Notes: a model not told the origin generated them from the sequence alone. Positions 33,625-42,794 are shown, numbered from the stretch's first letter. The stretch is 64,000 nt of DNA from Microbacterium esteraromaticum (GCF_017303215.1 NZ_JAEMWU010000001.1:310001-374000), one strand, 5' to 3'. Made by a program: numbers and translations.

Positions 33625-34950
33625 CTACCGGATACGCGGCGATGCTGCCGTCCGCCGCCGGATCGGCTCCACCAGCGGGCTCGGCGCCAGCGTGACGTCA
33701 TCCATGACGGCATCCGCCCCTCCCGCGCGGCGATGCCGCACCCGCGCCAGCGCGGCAAGCAACGGAGTGACGGCGATCGACGCTGCCCACCCCGAGAACG
33801 TCGTGTCCTCTGCGCCGAGCACCTGACGGCGGTGCCAGGCGGCGTGCAGAGCGCCGCCGCGCTCGGCGGGCACGACCCGGGCGGGTAAGTCTCCGCGACG
33901 GCGCTGCGCGACCAGCATCCGCACCTGTGCCCACCACCCCGAGTCGCGAGGATCGTGGAAGTAGTTCGTCGCCGCCCAAGCAGGATCCGGATGCCGGAAG
34001 CGGCGCGCCACGACGTCATCGGCGCCACCGAGCAGGCCGCTGCCGGTGAAGACGTGGTTGAGCATCGCCGGTTGCACGCCGAACTCATCGAGCGCGATCA
34101 CCGGTACACCGGCCGCCATCGCCTCGATCGCCGCGGTCGAGCTGACCGTGACCAGCCCCTCGGCGGTGTCGAGTGCCTCACGCATCGGCGCGAACGAGAA
34201 GATGAGGTTCTCGGGGGCGTTGTCGAGCAGGTCGGTGTAGCCGTCGCGCTCCTGGTGCGCCTCGACCTCACCGGGGCGGGAGCGCAGCTTGACCACGACC
34301 CGCCTGGTCGGGTCGGCGACCGCCGCCAGGCGCAGGATCTCAGCGATGCGACGACGATCCTCGCGCTGGGCGGGCACCAGCGCCTGTGCGGCGAAGACCA
34401 GATCGGTGCCGCCGCTGCGGGCATGCCTGCGCCCCGCGAACGGCAGCGTCGCCAGCGCGATCGGCACGTTCACGCCGAGCGCACGACCCAACCGTTCGAA
34501 CGCGTCGACCTCGCGGTGCGAGTGCACGACCATCAGATCGCAGTGCCGGCGGTACTCCAACGCACCGCGCAACGCCGGGATCGACATGCCCGGCAGGCCC
34601 GATACGACGACCGGGCGTCGACGCAGTCGGTCGATCTCGCGACCCATCAGCCGCACGAACGGCGCCCGCCCGGCGAGCACCACCACGTCCGGGGCGTCCT
34701 TCGCGAGCCACGAGGTCACCTCGGAGAAGCGGATGCGGGTCACCGACCGCGGATGCCGCGCGAACCGGGTGCCCGCCAGCGCGGCGTCGCGCTGCGCGTC
34801 GCTGACGACCAAGGGTGTCTGCACCAGCAGAAGATGCTGGCTGATGTCATCGACCTGGTCGACGAGGTGCGCGGCCCACTTCACGAACGAGTCGGCGTCG
34901 CCGATCGCCACGACCCGCAGACGGGGCGGCGTGCTGCCGGGAAAGCTCAT
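33625..34950 (-). CDS. Putative glycosyltransferase (DUF6716)
   Basis: This 441-aa protein belongs to the DUF6716 group of candidate glycosyltransferases found in actinobacterial nonulosonate and capsule clusters. It has a GT-B-like layout: an N-terminal Rossmann half ending in VVVSGLPGMSIPALRGA and a C-terminal half with SFAPMREALDTAEGLVTVSSTAAIEAMAAGVPVIALDEFG, read in parts, which resembles nucleotide-sugar-binding motifs. Its start overlaps the NeuB stop by four bases. The donor sugar is unknown, but the operon suggests CMP-nonulosonate. Confidence 0.72.
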   Translation of the reverse strand: MSFPGSTPPRLRVVAIGDADSFVKWAAHLVDQVDDISQHLLLVQTPLVVSDAQRDAALAGTRFARHPRSVTRIRFSEVTSWLAKDAPDVVVLAGRAPFVRLMGREIDRLRRRPVVVSGLPGMSIPALRGALEYRRHCDLMVVHSHREVDAFERLGRALGVNVPIALATLPFAGRRHARSGGTDLVFAAQALVPAQREDRRRIAEILRLAAVADPTRRVVVKLRSRPGEVEAHQERDGYTDLLDNAPENLIFSFAPMREALDTAEGLVTVSSTAAIEAMAAGVPVIALDEFGVQPAMLNHVFTGSGLLGGADDVVARRFRHPDPAWAATNYFHDPRDSGWWAQVRMLVAQRRRGDLPARVVPAERGGALHAAWHRRQVLGAEDTTFSGWAASIAVTPLLAALARVRHRRAGGADAVMDDVTLAPSPLVEPIRRRTAASPRIR

Positions 34951-35819
34951 GCGCTGACGCGTCGCAGCTTGGCCATCGGGGCGAGCTCGCCCTGATAGAC
35001 CCGCTTGACTCCGTCACCGAGTGCCTGCTCGATCACCCGAATGTCGCGCACCAGGCGTGCCAGTCCGCCCGGTTCGAGCGACGCGGCATGGTCGGATCCC
35101 CACATCGCACGGTCGAGGGTGATGTGCCGCTCGACGGCGACCGCACCGAGCGCCACCGCGGCCAGCGAGATCTGCAGACCACGCTCGTGACCCGAGTACC
35201 CGATCGGCACTCCGGCATAGCGGTCGCGCAGCGTCGGGATCATCTTGAGGTTCGCTTCGCCCGGCTCCATCGGATACGTCGACGTGGCGTGCAGCAGGAT
35301 GGTGCGGTCGGTCCCGAGGGTCTCCAGGGCGCGGTCGATCTGCTCGATGGTCGACATGCCGGTGGAGAGGATCACCGGCTTGCCGCTGGCGCGCAGCGCC
35401 TGCAGCAGCTCGGTGTCGGTCAGGCTCGCGGAAGCGACCTTGTGCGCGACGACATTGAGGTCTTCGAGAAAGCCAACGCTCGGCACATCCCAGGGCGACG
35501 CGAACCAGTGCAATCCCGACATCGTCGCATAGTCGCCGATCTCGATGTACTGATCGCGGTCGAACTCCACCCGACGGCGGTAGTCGAGGTAGCTCATCGT
35601 GCCCCACGGCGTCTCACGCGGCACGTCGCGCATGTGCTCGGGCGTCGCGATCTCGGGGGTGCGCTTCTGGAACTTCACCGCGTCGGCACCGGCCTCGCGC
35701 GCGACATCGATCAGCCGCTTGGCGATCTCGACGTCGCCGTTGTGATTGAGTCCGATCTCGGCGATGACGTACGTGGGGTGTCCCCCACCGATCACGCGGC
35801 CCTCGATGCTCACGGTCAT
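34947..35819 (-). CDS. neuB: N-acetylneuraminate synthase-type enzyme (NeuB family)
   Basis: This 290-aa TIM-barrel enzyme condenses phosphoenolpyruvate with an N-acetylated sugar to form a nine-carbon nonulosonic acid. The family landmarks IAEIGLNHNGD, AVKFQKRTPE, STGMSTIEQI, LLHATSTYP and GYSGHERG are all present. It ends just after the barrel, so the C-terminal SAF (antifreeze-like) domain of classical NeuB (about 340 aa) is absent. Its stop overlaps the start of the DUF6716 gene; a 122-base gap separates it from the gene upstream. Whether the product is sialic acid or a related Leg/Pse sugar cannot be told from sequence. Confidence 0.88.
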   Translation of the reverse strand: MTVSIEGRVIGGGHPTYVIAEIGLNHNGDVEIAKRLIDVAREAGADAVKFQKRTPEIATPEHMRDVPRETPWGTMSYLDYRRRVEFDRDQYIEIGDYATMSGLHWFASPWDVPSVGFLEDLNVVAHKVASASLTDTELLQALRASGKPVILSTGMSTIEQIDRALETLGTDRTILLHATSTYPMEPGEANLKMIPTLRDRYAGVPIGYSGHERGLQISLAAVALGAVAVERHITLDRAMWGSDHAASLEPGGLARLVRDIRVIEQALGDGVKRVYQGELAPMAKLRRVSA

Positions 35820-35941
35820 GACAACTCCATTCCCCCCGAGGCTGGGTGCTCCAGCCGGTTCATCCCGGTCTACGCAGGCGAGGTGAACCCGAGGCGGCGG
35901 CAGGGTGACGTTCGGCAGAAGCGTGGCGGTCGGACAGGTCG

Positions 35942-37231
35942 TCAGCGCGGCAGCATCCGCTCGATCACCTCGCGCACGGCACCGCGTCCACCGCCGCGAC
36001 TGAGCACGACGCGCGCCACCGCCTTCACGGCAGGGTGCGCGTCGGCGACCGCGATCGGCCAGCCGACGAGGCCCAGCGGGCCGAGGTCGTTGACGTCGTT
36101 GCCGACATAGGCGATATCGGTCAGGGCGATGCCGTTCTCGTCCGCCCATGCGGCGAGCGCCGACGCTTTGTCGTCAACGCCGTGCAGCACCGGCACCTGC
36201 AACTTCTCGGCGCGGCGTGCGACCACCGGATTCTGCTCGGTGGACAGGATGAGCATCGGGATGCCCGCGCGCCGTAGCCGCGAAACCCCCATGCCGTCCT
36301 CCCGGCTGACGCGCACGGTCTCGCGGCCCTCGCTGTCGACGAAGGCGGTGTCGTCGGTGTGCACGCCGTCGAAGTCGGTCACGAGAACGGATGCCGGAAT
36401 GCGGGCAGGTGCGGCGATGCCGGCAGGTGCTGGGTTTGTGGCATCCGCCCGCTCGGAGTTCTGCGCAGTTTCGGAACCATCCGCCGGGATCGTTCCGAGA
36501 TTGTGCAGATCTCCGATGTTGTGCGGCGCGAGTGCATCGCCCGCCGCCCGCGCGAGCGCGTCGGCAAGGGCGAGCTGCTGCTCGTCGTCGATCTCGATCG
36601 CCGTCGACGCGGGCACCTCGACGATGCCGATGCGTCCGAAGAAGCGGTGCCCGGCAGCGCGGAACCCCTCGGCGTCGAACGCGTAGAACGCCCCCGTCTC
36701 GAGGTAGTGCGGCTCGCGATCCTGTCGCCGCGGCCGGTGCGCGGCGACGTGGTTGATCGCGACCGCGTTCCCGTCGCCGTCGCGGCGCCAGAGGAACCCG
36801 TAGGTCTCGTGAGCCGAGAACACGCTGTCGAAGCGCCCGGCGGCGATGTGCGCGGCGGCCTCGGCGATCCCAGCGCTGGGAAGGAACGGCGAAGTCGCCT
36901 GCACGAACACGACCGTGGCGACGCGGATGCCGTCCGCCTCGAGCACGTCGAGGGCATGCAGCAGGGCGCTCTCCGATGACGCGGTGTCACCCGACAACTC
37001 GGCAGGGCGGGCGATCGTGCGCGCGCCGGCGGCGTTGGCGACCGCAGCGATCCGTTCATCGTCGGTGCTGACCGCGACCAGGTCGATACCGTCGGCGGTG
37101 GCGGTCGCCCGCACTGCGCGCTCGACCAGGGACACCCCGCCGACACGGCGCAGGTTCTTGCCCGGAACACCCTTCGATCCGCCCCGCGCCGGGATGATCG
37201 CCACTGTGATGCCCGTCGTCGTCCCCGTCAT
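35942..37231 (-). CDS. neuA: Fusion of CMP-nonulosonate cytidylyltransferase (NeuA) and a KdsC-like HAD phosphatase
   Basis: This 429-aa protein is a fusion. Residues 1-230 form a NeuA-type cytidylyltransferase with the nucleotide-binding IPARGGSKGVPGKN, VQATSPF and ETGAFYAF. Residues 282-429 form a HAD phosphatase with DFDGVHTDD and GNDVNDLGPLG. The interdomain linker (about residues 236-281) is encoded in part by repeat family 2, which otherwise occurs between genes. The ATG at 37231 overlaps the upstream stop codon as ATGA. NeuA activates the acid as CMP sugar; the HAD domain could dephosphorylate the 9-phosphate intermediate. Confidence 0.87.
   Translation of the reverse strand: MTGTTTGITVAIIPARGGSKGVPGKNLRRVGGVSLVERAVRATATADGIDLVAVSTDDERIAAVANAAGARTIARPAELSGDTASSESALLHALDVLEADGIRVATVVFVQATSPFLPSAGIAEAAAHIAAGRFDSVFSAHETYGFLWRRDGDGNAVAINHVAAHRPRRQDREPHYLETGAFYAFDAEGFRAAGHRFFGRIGIVEVPASTAIEIDDEQQLALADALARAAGDALAPHNIGDLHNLGTIPADGSETAQNSERADATNPAPAGIAAPARIPASVLVTDFDGVHTDDTAFVDSEGRETVRVSREDGMGVSRLRRAGIPMLILSTEQNPVVARRAEKLQVPVLHGVDDKASALAAWADENGIALTDIAYVGNDVNDLGPLGLVGWPIAVADAHPAVKAVARVVLSRGGGRGAVREVIERMLPR
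36453..36524. repeat. Repeat family 2 copy inside the NeuA-HAD linker
   Basis: CTCGGAGTTCTGCGCAG (36453-36469) differs from the arm at 1464-1480 (TCCGGAGTTGTGCGCAG) at two positions. An imperfect inverted repeat, CTGCGCAGTTTCGGAAC (36461-36477) with GTTCCGAGATTGTGCAG (36492-36508), follows; a further unit CTCCGATGTTGTGC ends at 36524. The repeat keeps the reading frame open and encodes linker residues of about 236-260. Confidence 0.6.
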
Positions 37232-38583
37232 CGTCCGCTCGCCGCCTTCCATACGCGCCCGGCGCGGCGCTTCGCGCCCACGACCGTCAGCCTCAGTTCT
37301 TCGATCCGGCCCACTCCCCCGCGCGGCAGCAGCAGACGTTGCAGCCGCGTGCGCGCTGGCGCCCCCGGCAGGTCAAGGGTGCGCAGTCGCGCGGGGGGCA
37401 CGTAGCGTTCGCGCTCGCTCGGCGGCAGAGCGGCGAGCGTCCGCACCGCCCGCGGCCGCAGGTGTGCGACGATCTCGGGCTGCATGGCGTATCCGACCGC
37501 GTCGACGAGCTGTTGCAGGCGACCGTCCCACTCGGATCGGTTCATCGCGTCGACGATGGTCGCGGGCATCCGATTGCTGTTCTCGTAGGGGGTGAGGCCG
37601 GCAAGTACCTCGGCGGTCCCGACAGCGTGCACGGCCGTGCCGGCGATCGCCCGGATTGTGGGCAACGCCGTCGAGAACCCGGCGATGACGTCGGTGGCCC
37701 CCAGCCGCAGGGCGACGAACTCGGCCGGCTGGTCTCCGGTGTACGCATCGAACCGCAGGCCGCGGGCCGTGGCTCGGGCGGCGAGATCGACCACCAGCGA
37801 TGGTGGCGCGGAGGGGTGCGGTTTGACGACGACCCGCTCGGCTCCGGCATCCGCGGCGCGGTCGATCATCCGTGCCTGCATCTGGGTCTCCTCGGCCGGC
37901 GTGACGAGCCCGAGCGCGGCCAGGTACTGGCCGATGACCAGGGCCGTGCGTTCCGACCCCGCGGCGAGCGCGTCGAGCGCCGGATCGGACCGCGCCTCCC
38001 CCACCTCGCGCAACACGGTGCCGAAGGTGGCGGCGGGTACGGGCACGCGTTCGCCCCCGGTCTCGACGAACACCAGCGGAGAGACGCCCGCGACCACGTC
38101 GGGGTACACGACGCGCGTCACGCGTTCGGTGATCTGCCGCGGCAGCAGGCTGCGGATCGGCGCATAGGTCATCAGTCCGTCACCGATGACGCCGAGGCGG
38201 GCATCGGCGAACAGCGCCATCAGCGTGCGGGCGGGCGCCACCTGCGGCGATTGCACGAACAGTTCGACCGGGGCGGCGCCGAGGTTCCATGCGCGGCGCA
38301 GCAGCCGCTCGATCATCGGCAGGTCCTGCGGGTCGGGATCCCAGGTCGTCGGATGCCGCGGATCGACCAGCGGGTTCAACGGTTCGACCGTGTCGAATCG
38401 TGCGCGCAGGCGCGCGAACCGGGGCGCGGTGGCGAGGTCGATCGCCGTCTCGGGCACGTGCGCGGTATTCATCGGCACCAGGATGCGCCGCTCGGCGTCG
38501 CCGAGCAGGCCCGCATCGAGCGCGGCGACGGCGGCCATCAGACCGTAGGGGCTGTGCAGGGCGAAGATCTGGATGCTGCTCAT
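37228..38583 (-). CDS. Polysialyltransferase-family glycosyltransferase
   Basis: This 451-aa protein resembles the alpha-2,8-polysialyltransferase family (PF07388, GT38-like). Landmarks are the N-terminal ALHSPYGLMAAVAALDAG, the internal GVIGDGLMTYAP and a late VVVKPHPSAPP followed by GFSTALPTIRAIAG, similar to the HP and S-containing catalytic motifs of bacterial sialyltransferases. It shares ATGA overlaps with the genes on both sides. It probably extends or caps a nonulosonate-containing surface glycan. Confidence 0.75.
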   Translation of the reverse strand: MSSIQIFALHSPYGLMAAVAALDAGLLGDAERRILVPMNTAHVPETAIDLATAPRFARLRARFDTVEPLNPLVDPRHPTTWDPDPQDLPMIERLLRRAWNLGAAPVELFVQSPQVAPARTLMALFADARLGVIGDGLMTYAPIRSLLPRQITERVTRVVYPDVVAGVSPLVFVETGGERVPVPAATFGTVLREVGEARSDPALDALAAGSERTALVIGQYLAALGLVTPAEETQMQARMIDRAADAGAERVVVKPHPSAPPSLVVDLAARATARGLRFDAYTGDQPAEFVALRLGATDVIAGFSTALPTIRAIAGTAVHAVGTAEVLAGLTPYENSNRMPATIVDAMNRSEWDGRLQQLVDAVGYAMQPEIVAHLRPRAVRTLAALPPSERERYVPPARLRTLDLPGAPARTRLQRLLLPRGGVGRIEELRLTVVGAKRRAGRVWKAASGR

Positions 38584-39536
38584 CGGGCCCCTCGCAGTGT
38601 GCGGGCGAGCACCCGTCGGCGCGGCCCGTCGAACCGGGCGATCGCGGCATCGGTCTGGTCTCGGGGCAGGCGGGCGAGCAGGTCGCCGATGCCGCGGCGC
38701 ATCTCGCGGCGCACGGTGGCCGGCATCCGCCGTGACCGCACGAGGTGGTGCGCGCTGAGCGCGAGCACCGTGGTGACGGCTTTGGGCAGCATCCGCTCGG
38801 CCTCGCGATCCGACGTGACGATGTCGAGTACCTCGCCCATGGCGCGGGTGAAATGCAGCTGGCGTGCATCGGGGGCCTGAGACAGCGACCCGGGCAGGCC
38901 GCGCCGGTAGAGCAGGTGCGGGGCGTCGACGACGGCGAACCGTTGCGCGTGCAGGTGCAGCCGCCAGATCCAGGGGCGGTCCTCAGCCGTGAACAGGCCG
39001 TCGCTGAAATCGGCGAGGCCCTCGTCGATTACGCGCCGATGCAGCAGCCCCGCCCACGCGTAGGGGTAGTCGACCATGCTGCGGTCCTCGACCGGCAGCA
39101 CCGCCGCGCGGGGGTCGGTGACGACGCCGCGATGGGTGAACGGCGCCCGCACCAGGCGGCGGTCGGCGCCGGTGACGGTGACGTGATCGGTGCGCACGAA
39201 GTCGCAGCCGAGGCCGTGCAGTGCGCGGGCGAGCACGGGCAGGCGGCCGGGCTGCATCCAGTCGTCGCCGTCGATGAAGCAGAACGCATCGCCCTCGACG
39301 TGCGCCAGCCCCTGGTTGCGGGCGGTGGCAAGGCCCCGAGGCACCTCGTTGCGAAGGACCTCGGCGTGCGCGAAGCGCTCGGCGTACTGCCGCATGATCT
39401 CGCCCGTACGGTCGCGGGAGCCGTCGTCGACCGCGACCAGTTTGAGTGCCCGGTCGTCGTCGAACTGTCGGGTGAGCGTCTCGAGTGTCGTGCCGATCAT
39501 CGCGCCGGCGTCCTTGGCCGGCACGATCACGGTCAT
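38580..39536 (-). CDS. Family 2 glycosyltransferase
   Basis: This GT2 glycosyltransferase with a GT-A fold has MTVIVPAKDAGAMIGTTLET, VAVDDGSRDRTGEI, and the FIDGDDW metal-binding motif; a hydrophobic-aromatic helix-rich C-terminus follows. The most conservative start is the ATG at 39536 (318 aa); GTG 39551 and ATG 39629 are in-frame alternatives. It heads the glycan operon and its promoter faces the iron-regulated genes across an iron box, so the glycan operon might also respond to iron. Confidence 0.83.
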   Translation of the reverse strand: MTVIVPAKDAGAMIGTTLETLTRQFDDDRALKLVAVDDGSRDRTGEIMRQYAERFAHAEVLRNEVPRGLATARNQGLAHVEGDAFCFIDGDDWMQPGRLPVLARALHGLGCDFVRTDHVTVTGADRRLVRAPFTHRGVVTDPRAAVLPVEDRSMVDYPYAWAGLLHRRVIDEGLADFSDGLFTAEDRPWIWRLHLHAQRFAVVDAPHLLYRRGLPGSLSQAPDARQLHFTRAMGEVLDIVTSDREAERMLPKAVTTVLALSAHHLVRSRRMPATVRREMRRGIGDLLARLPRDQTDAAIARFDGPRRRVLARTLRGAR

Positions 39537-39646
39537 CGACGCGCCACGCACCGCCCCATCGTGCGACGCCGTCGTTACGCGTGTGCATCCGGCGGGTGAA
39601 CGGGTGGTTGAGGGGTGAGCGGCGTGCACGCCACCCGCATTTCGAG

Positions 39647-39665
39647 TTAGGTTAGCCTTTGCTAA
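39647..39665 (+). promoter_or_regulatory. IdeR/DtxR-type iron box
   Basis: TTAGGTTAGCCTTTGCTAA matches 16 of 19 positions of the IdeR/DtxR consensus TTAGGTTAGSCTAACCTAA. It lies 71 bases upstream of the siderophore-binding-protein gene and 110 bases upstream of the divergent glycosyltransferase. Confidence 0.85.
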
Positions 39666-39736
39666 TTTCTCAGATGCTGCCGTTCGCCTCGCACTACCTC
39701 GACAGGCAGCACCGATCCCGACTGAAAGGTCTCGTT

Positions 39737-40693
39737 GTGAAGCGATACGCCCTGCCCGCAGTCCTGTCCGTCAGCATCCTCGCACTGAGCGGGTGCGGTT
39801 CCAGCCCCGCCTCGTCGGATGCGTCCGACGAGACCGCCGACGAGATCGTGCTGACGCACCCCACCGAGGCGGGCCTGTCTATCGCGTTCGACGCGCAGCC
39901 CGAGACGCTGGTCATGGACTGCTATGCCTACAGTTCGCTGCACGAGTACGGCGTCGAGCCGGTGGCGCTGTTCGGCTACGACTGCGACAACCCGTTCGTC
40001 ATGGGTGACATCGACATCAGCGACATCGAGCGCGTCGGGCAGGACGGCGAGATCGATGTCGAGAAGCTCGCCGCGCTGCGCCCCGATGCGATCCTGGGCC
40101 ACGGCGGTGCCGACGGCTGGTCGTGGTTCGATGACGACGTCAACGCTCAGCTGACGCGGGTCGCGCCGTTCGTTCCGGTGCAGTACACCGACTCGGTGGA
40201 TGCCGGGATCGCCGCCGTCCGCGACCTCGCCGCGTTCTTCGGCGCCGACGTCGAGGCCGACCACATCGTCGCCGCGGACGCCGACTATGAAGAGGCCAAG
40301 AAGACGTTCAGCGCCGCGGTCGCCGACAAGGACCTCGGCATCATGTTCACCAGCCCCGGAAAAGAGATGCTCTACACGGCCGTTGGCTTCGCCCCGTCGG
40401 ATCTGCTCGCCGAGCTGGGCGCCACGGTGATCGGACCCGACAAGCCCGAGAGCGGCAACCCGTGGGGTCAGGTCGCCTGGGAAGAGGCATCGACCCACCC
40501 CGCCGACATCATCCTCGTCGAGGGGTACTCGGACGACTTCGCGTTCACGGCAGAGCTGTGGCAGAGCCTGCCGGCGGTGTCGGCCGGCCAGCTGGGGCCC
40601 TGGGGTTCGAAGGGTGCCATGACCAGCAGTGCGTATGCCGCGTGGCTGAACGCCATGGCCGAGCTGGTCACGGCGTCCGAGGACGTCGCCTGA
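39737..40693 (+). CDS. Iron-siderophore ABC transporter substrate-binding lipoprotein
   Basis: This 318-aa FepB/FecB-type binding lipoprotein has a signal peptide with lipobox LSGC. It carries the class III periplasmic-binding fold, with DVEKLAALRPDAILG (read as EKLAALRPDAILGHGG) and the conserved IILVEGYSDDFAF late segment. The GTG at 39737 follows GAAAGG. It is the first gene of a four-gene importer and is preceded by the iron box, so it is expected to be induced when iron is scarce. Confidence 0.93.
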   Translation: MKRYALPAVLSVSILALSGCGSSPASSDASDETADEIVLTHPTEAGLSIAFDAQPETLVMDCYAYSSLHEYGVEPVALFGYDCDNPFVMGDIDISDIERVGQDGEIDVEKLAALRPDAILGHGGADGWSWFDDDVNAQLTRVAPFVPVQYTDSVDAGIAAVRDLAAFFGADVEADHIVAADADYEEAKKTFSAAVADKDLGIMFTSPGKEMLYTAVGFAPSDLLAELGATVIGPDKPESGNPWGQVAWEEASTHPADIILVEGYSDDFAFTAELWQSLPAVSAGQLGPWGSKGAMTSSAYAAWLNAMAELVTASEDVA

Positions 40694-40700
40694 CACGTCG

Positions 40701-41738
40701 GTGAGAACCACGGATGCCACGGCGCAGCCACCTGTGACCACCGCGCCCACGCTGCGCGGCGTGGGGCTCATCCCCCTCGCGGCCCTGTGCCTCGCTGCTC
40801 TCACCCTGAGCATGCTGGTCGGGTCGCGAGGGGTGTCCCCCGCCGAGATCACCCAGTTCCTGTTCGCTCCCGACCCAGCCGACCCGCTGTCGAACGTGGT
40901 CTGGCAGTCGCGCGTTCCGCGCACGCTGCTGGTGCTGCTGGCCGGCGCCGCACTGGGCGTCGCCGGTGCGCTGATGCAGGCGGTCACCCGCAACCCCCTC
41001 GCCGACCCCGGCATTCTCGGCGTCAACGCCGGAGCCTCGCTCGCCGTCGTGTTCGGGCTCGCGTTTCTCGGCCTAACCGACGTCGCCGACTACATGTGGT
41101 GGTCGTTTGCCGGGGCCCTGATCACCTCGGTACTCGTCTTCGCCATCGGCAACAGCGGCCCGGTGCGATCAAGCCCCGTGCGCATGACTCTCGCCGGGGT
41201 CGCCCTCGGCGCCGTGCTGTCGGGGTTCGCCTCGGCCGTGCTGCTGTCGAACTCCGATGTACTCCGGCGCATGCGCGGGTGGTCGGCCGGCACGACGGCG
41301 TCGCAGTCCCTCGACGCCGTGCTGTCCATCGCCCCGTTCATCGTCATCGGGCTGGTCATCGCGCTGCTGAGCAGCCGCTCTCTTGACGTACTCGCCCTCG
41401 GCGAGGCATCCGCGATCGCCATGGGCGCCAAGCCCCAGCGCATCCGCCTGATCTCACTCGTCTCGATCGCGCTCCTCGCCGGCGGTGCCACGGCCGTCGC
41501 GGGCCCCATCGGGTTCATCGGGCTGATGGCTCCGCATCTTGCTCGGATGCTCGTGGGTCCGCATCAGGGGTGGATCATGGCCTACTCGATCGTGCTGGCG
41601 CCCACGGTGCTCGGCTTCGCCGACGTGCTCGGGCGGGTGCTTGTCGCCGGTGAGGTTCCCGTCGGTGTGGTCACCGCCTTCATCGGCGCCCCGGTGCTGA
41701 TCGCGATGGTGCGCCGCGCACGAGTCCAGGAGGTCTGA
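40701..41738 (+). CDS. FecCD-type iron-siderophore permease 1
   Basis: This 345-aa integral membrane protein of the FecCD family has about nine transmembrane helices and the coupling segment GFIGLMAPHLARMLVGPHQ. Its neighbours are the binding protein (7 bases upstream) and the second permease (3 bases downstream), so it forms a heterodimeric permease. GTG start. Confidence 0.95.
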   Translation: MRTTDATAQPPVTTAPTLRGVGLIPLAALCLAALTLSMLVGSRGVSPAEITQFLFAPDPADPLSNVVWQSRVPRTLLVLLAGAALGVAGALMQAVTRNPLADPGILGVNAGASLAVVFGLAFLGLTDVADYMWWSFAGALITSVLVFAIGNSGPVRSSPVRMTLAGVALGAVLSGFASAVLLSNSDVLRRMRGWSAGTTASQSLDAVLSIAPFIVIGLVIALLSSRSLDVLALGEASAIAMGAKPQRIRLISLVSIALLAGGATAVAGPIGFIGLMAPHLARMLVGPHQGWIMAYSIVLAPTVLGFADVLGRVLVAGEVPVGVVTAFIGAPVLIAMVRRARVQEV

Positions 41739-41741
41739 ACG

Positions 41742-42794
41742 ATGACACAGCTCGATTTCGGTCGCACGGTCTATCGGGTCGGAAAGCCCGAGCGCCCCGT
41801 GCTGATGCTCGACGCCCGCTCGGTGGTCGTCTGCTCGGTGCTCTGGGTTGCCACGTTCGCCCTCGCCTGTTTCGCAATGGCCACCGGTTCGGCGCAGATC
41901 ACCCTCGGCGAGGTACTGCAGGTGATCGCGGGGGCGGGCGATGACTACACGAACATGGTCGTCGCCGAGTGGCGCGCCCCGCGCATTCTGCTGGCGATCC
42001 TGTTGGGCGCCTGTCTCGCGATCAGTGGCGCGATCTTTCAGAACCTCACCGGCAACCCGCTCGGTTCGCCCGACGTGATCGGCTTTCAGACCGGCTCGTT
42101 CACGGGTGCGCTGATCGTGATGCTGGTGCTGCGCGGCGGCTCGGTCGAGACGATGATCGCCGCGCTGATCGGAGGCATGGCGACCGCGCTGGTGGTGTTC
42201 TCGCTCTCGATCACGCGCGGCGCTGTGCGCGGCGTGCGCCTGATCATCGTCGGCATCGGCGTCAGCGCGATGCTGGCCTCGTTCAACGTCTGGCTCATGC
42301 TGACCGCCACCGTCGAGGACGCCCTGATGGCGGGCCTGTGGGGTGCGGGCAGCCTGGCGGGCGTCACGTGGTGGCACGTCGCGCTGGCCGGTGCGGCCGC
42401 CGCTGTGTTCCTCGTGGCGGCCGGTCTGCTCTCGCGCCCGATGCGGCTGATGCGCATCGGCGCGCCGTTCGCCACGGCGCTGGGCCAGCGGGTGCGCTCG
42501 GTTCAGGTCGCGGCGGTCATCGTGGGTGTCGCGCTCACGGCGATCGCGACGGCGACGATCGGGCCGGTGTCGTTCATCGCCCTCGCCGCGCCGCAGATCG
42601 CGCGGCGGCTCGTGCCGAGCGACGGGCTCGCCCTCGCACCCACCGCCGCCGTGGGGGCGTTCCTGCTGTTGCTGGCCGACGTCGTGGCGCAGCGCATCCA
42701 CCCCCATTCCCCGCTTCCCGTCGGCATCGTCACGGTGTGCATCGGCGGGCTCTACTTCTTGTGGTTGCTGATGAGAGAAGGCAAGACCCGATGA
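41742..42794 (+). CDS. FecCD-type iron-siderophore permease 2
   Basis: This 350-aa FecCD permease has a short cytoplasmic N-terminus, about ten hydrophobic helices and the coupling motif SFIALAAPQIARRLVPSDG. It overlaps the ATPase gene by four bases (ATGA). It pairs with the previous permease. Confidence 0.95.
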   Translation: MTQLDFGRTVYRVGKPERPVLMLDARSVVVCSVLWVATFALACFAMATGSAQITLGEVLQVIAGAGDDYTNMVVAEWRAPRILLAILLGACLAISGAIFQNLTGNPLGSPDVIGFQTGSFTGALIVMLVLRGGSVETMIAALIGGMATALVVFSLSITRGAVRGVRLIIVGIGVSAMLASFNVWLMLTATVEDALMAGLWGAGSLAGVTWWHVALAGAAAAVFLVAAGLLSRPMRLMRIGAPFATALGQRVRSVQVAAVIVGVALTAIATATIGPVSFIALAAPQIARRLVPSDGLALAPTAAVGAFLLLLADVVAQRIHPHSPLPVGIVTVCIGGLYFLWLLMREGKTR

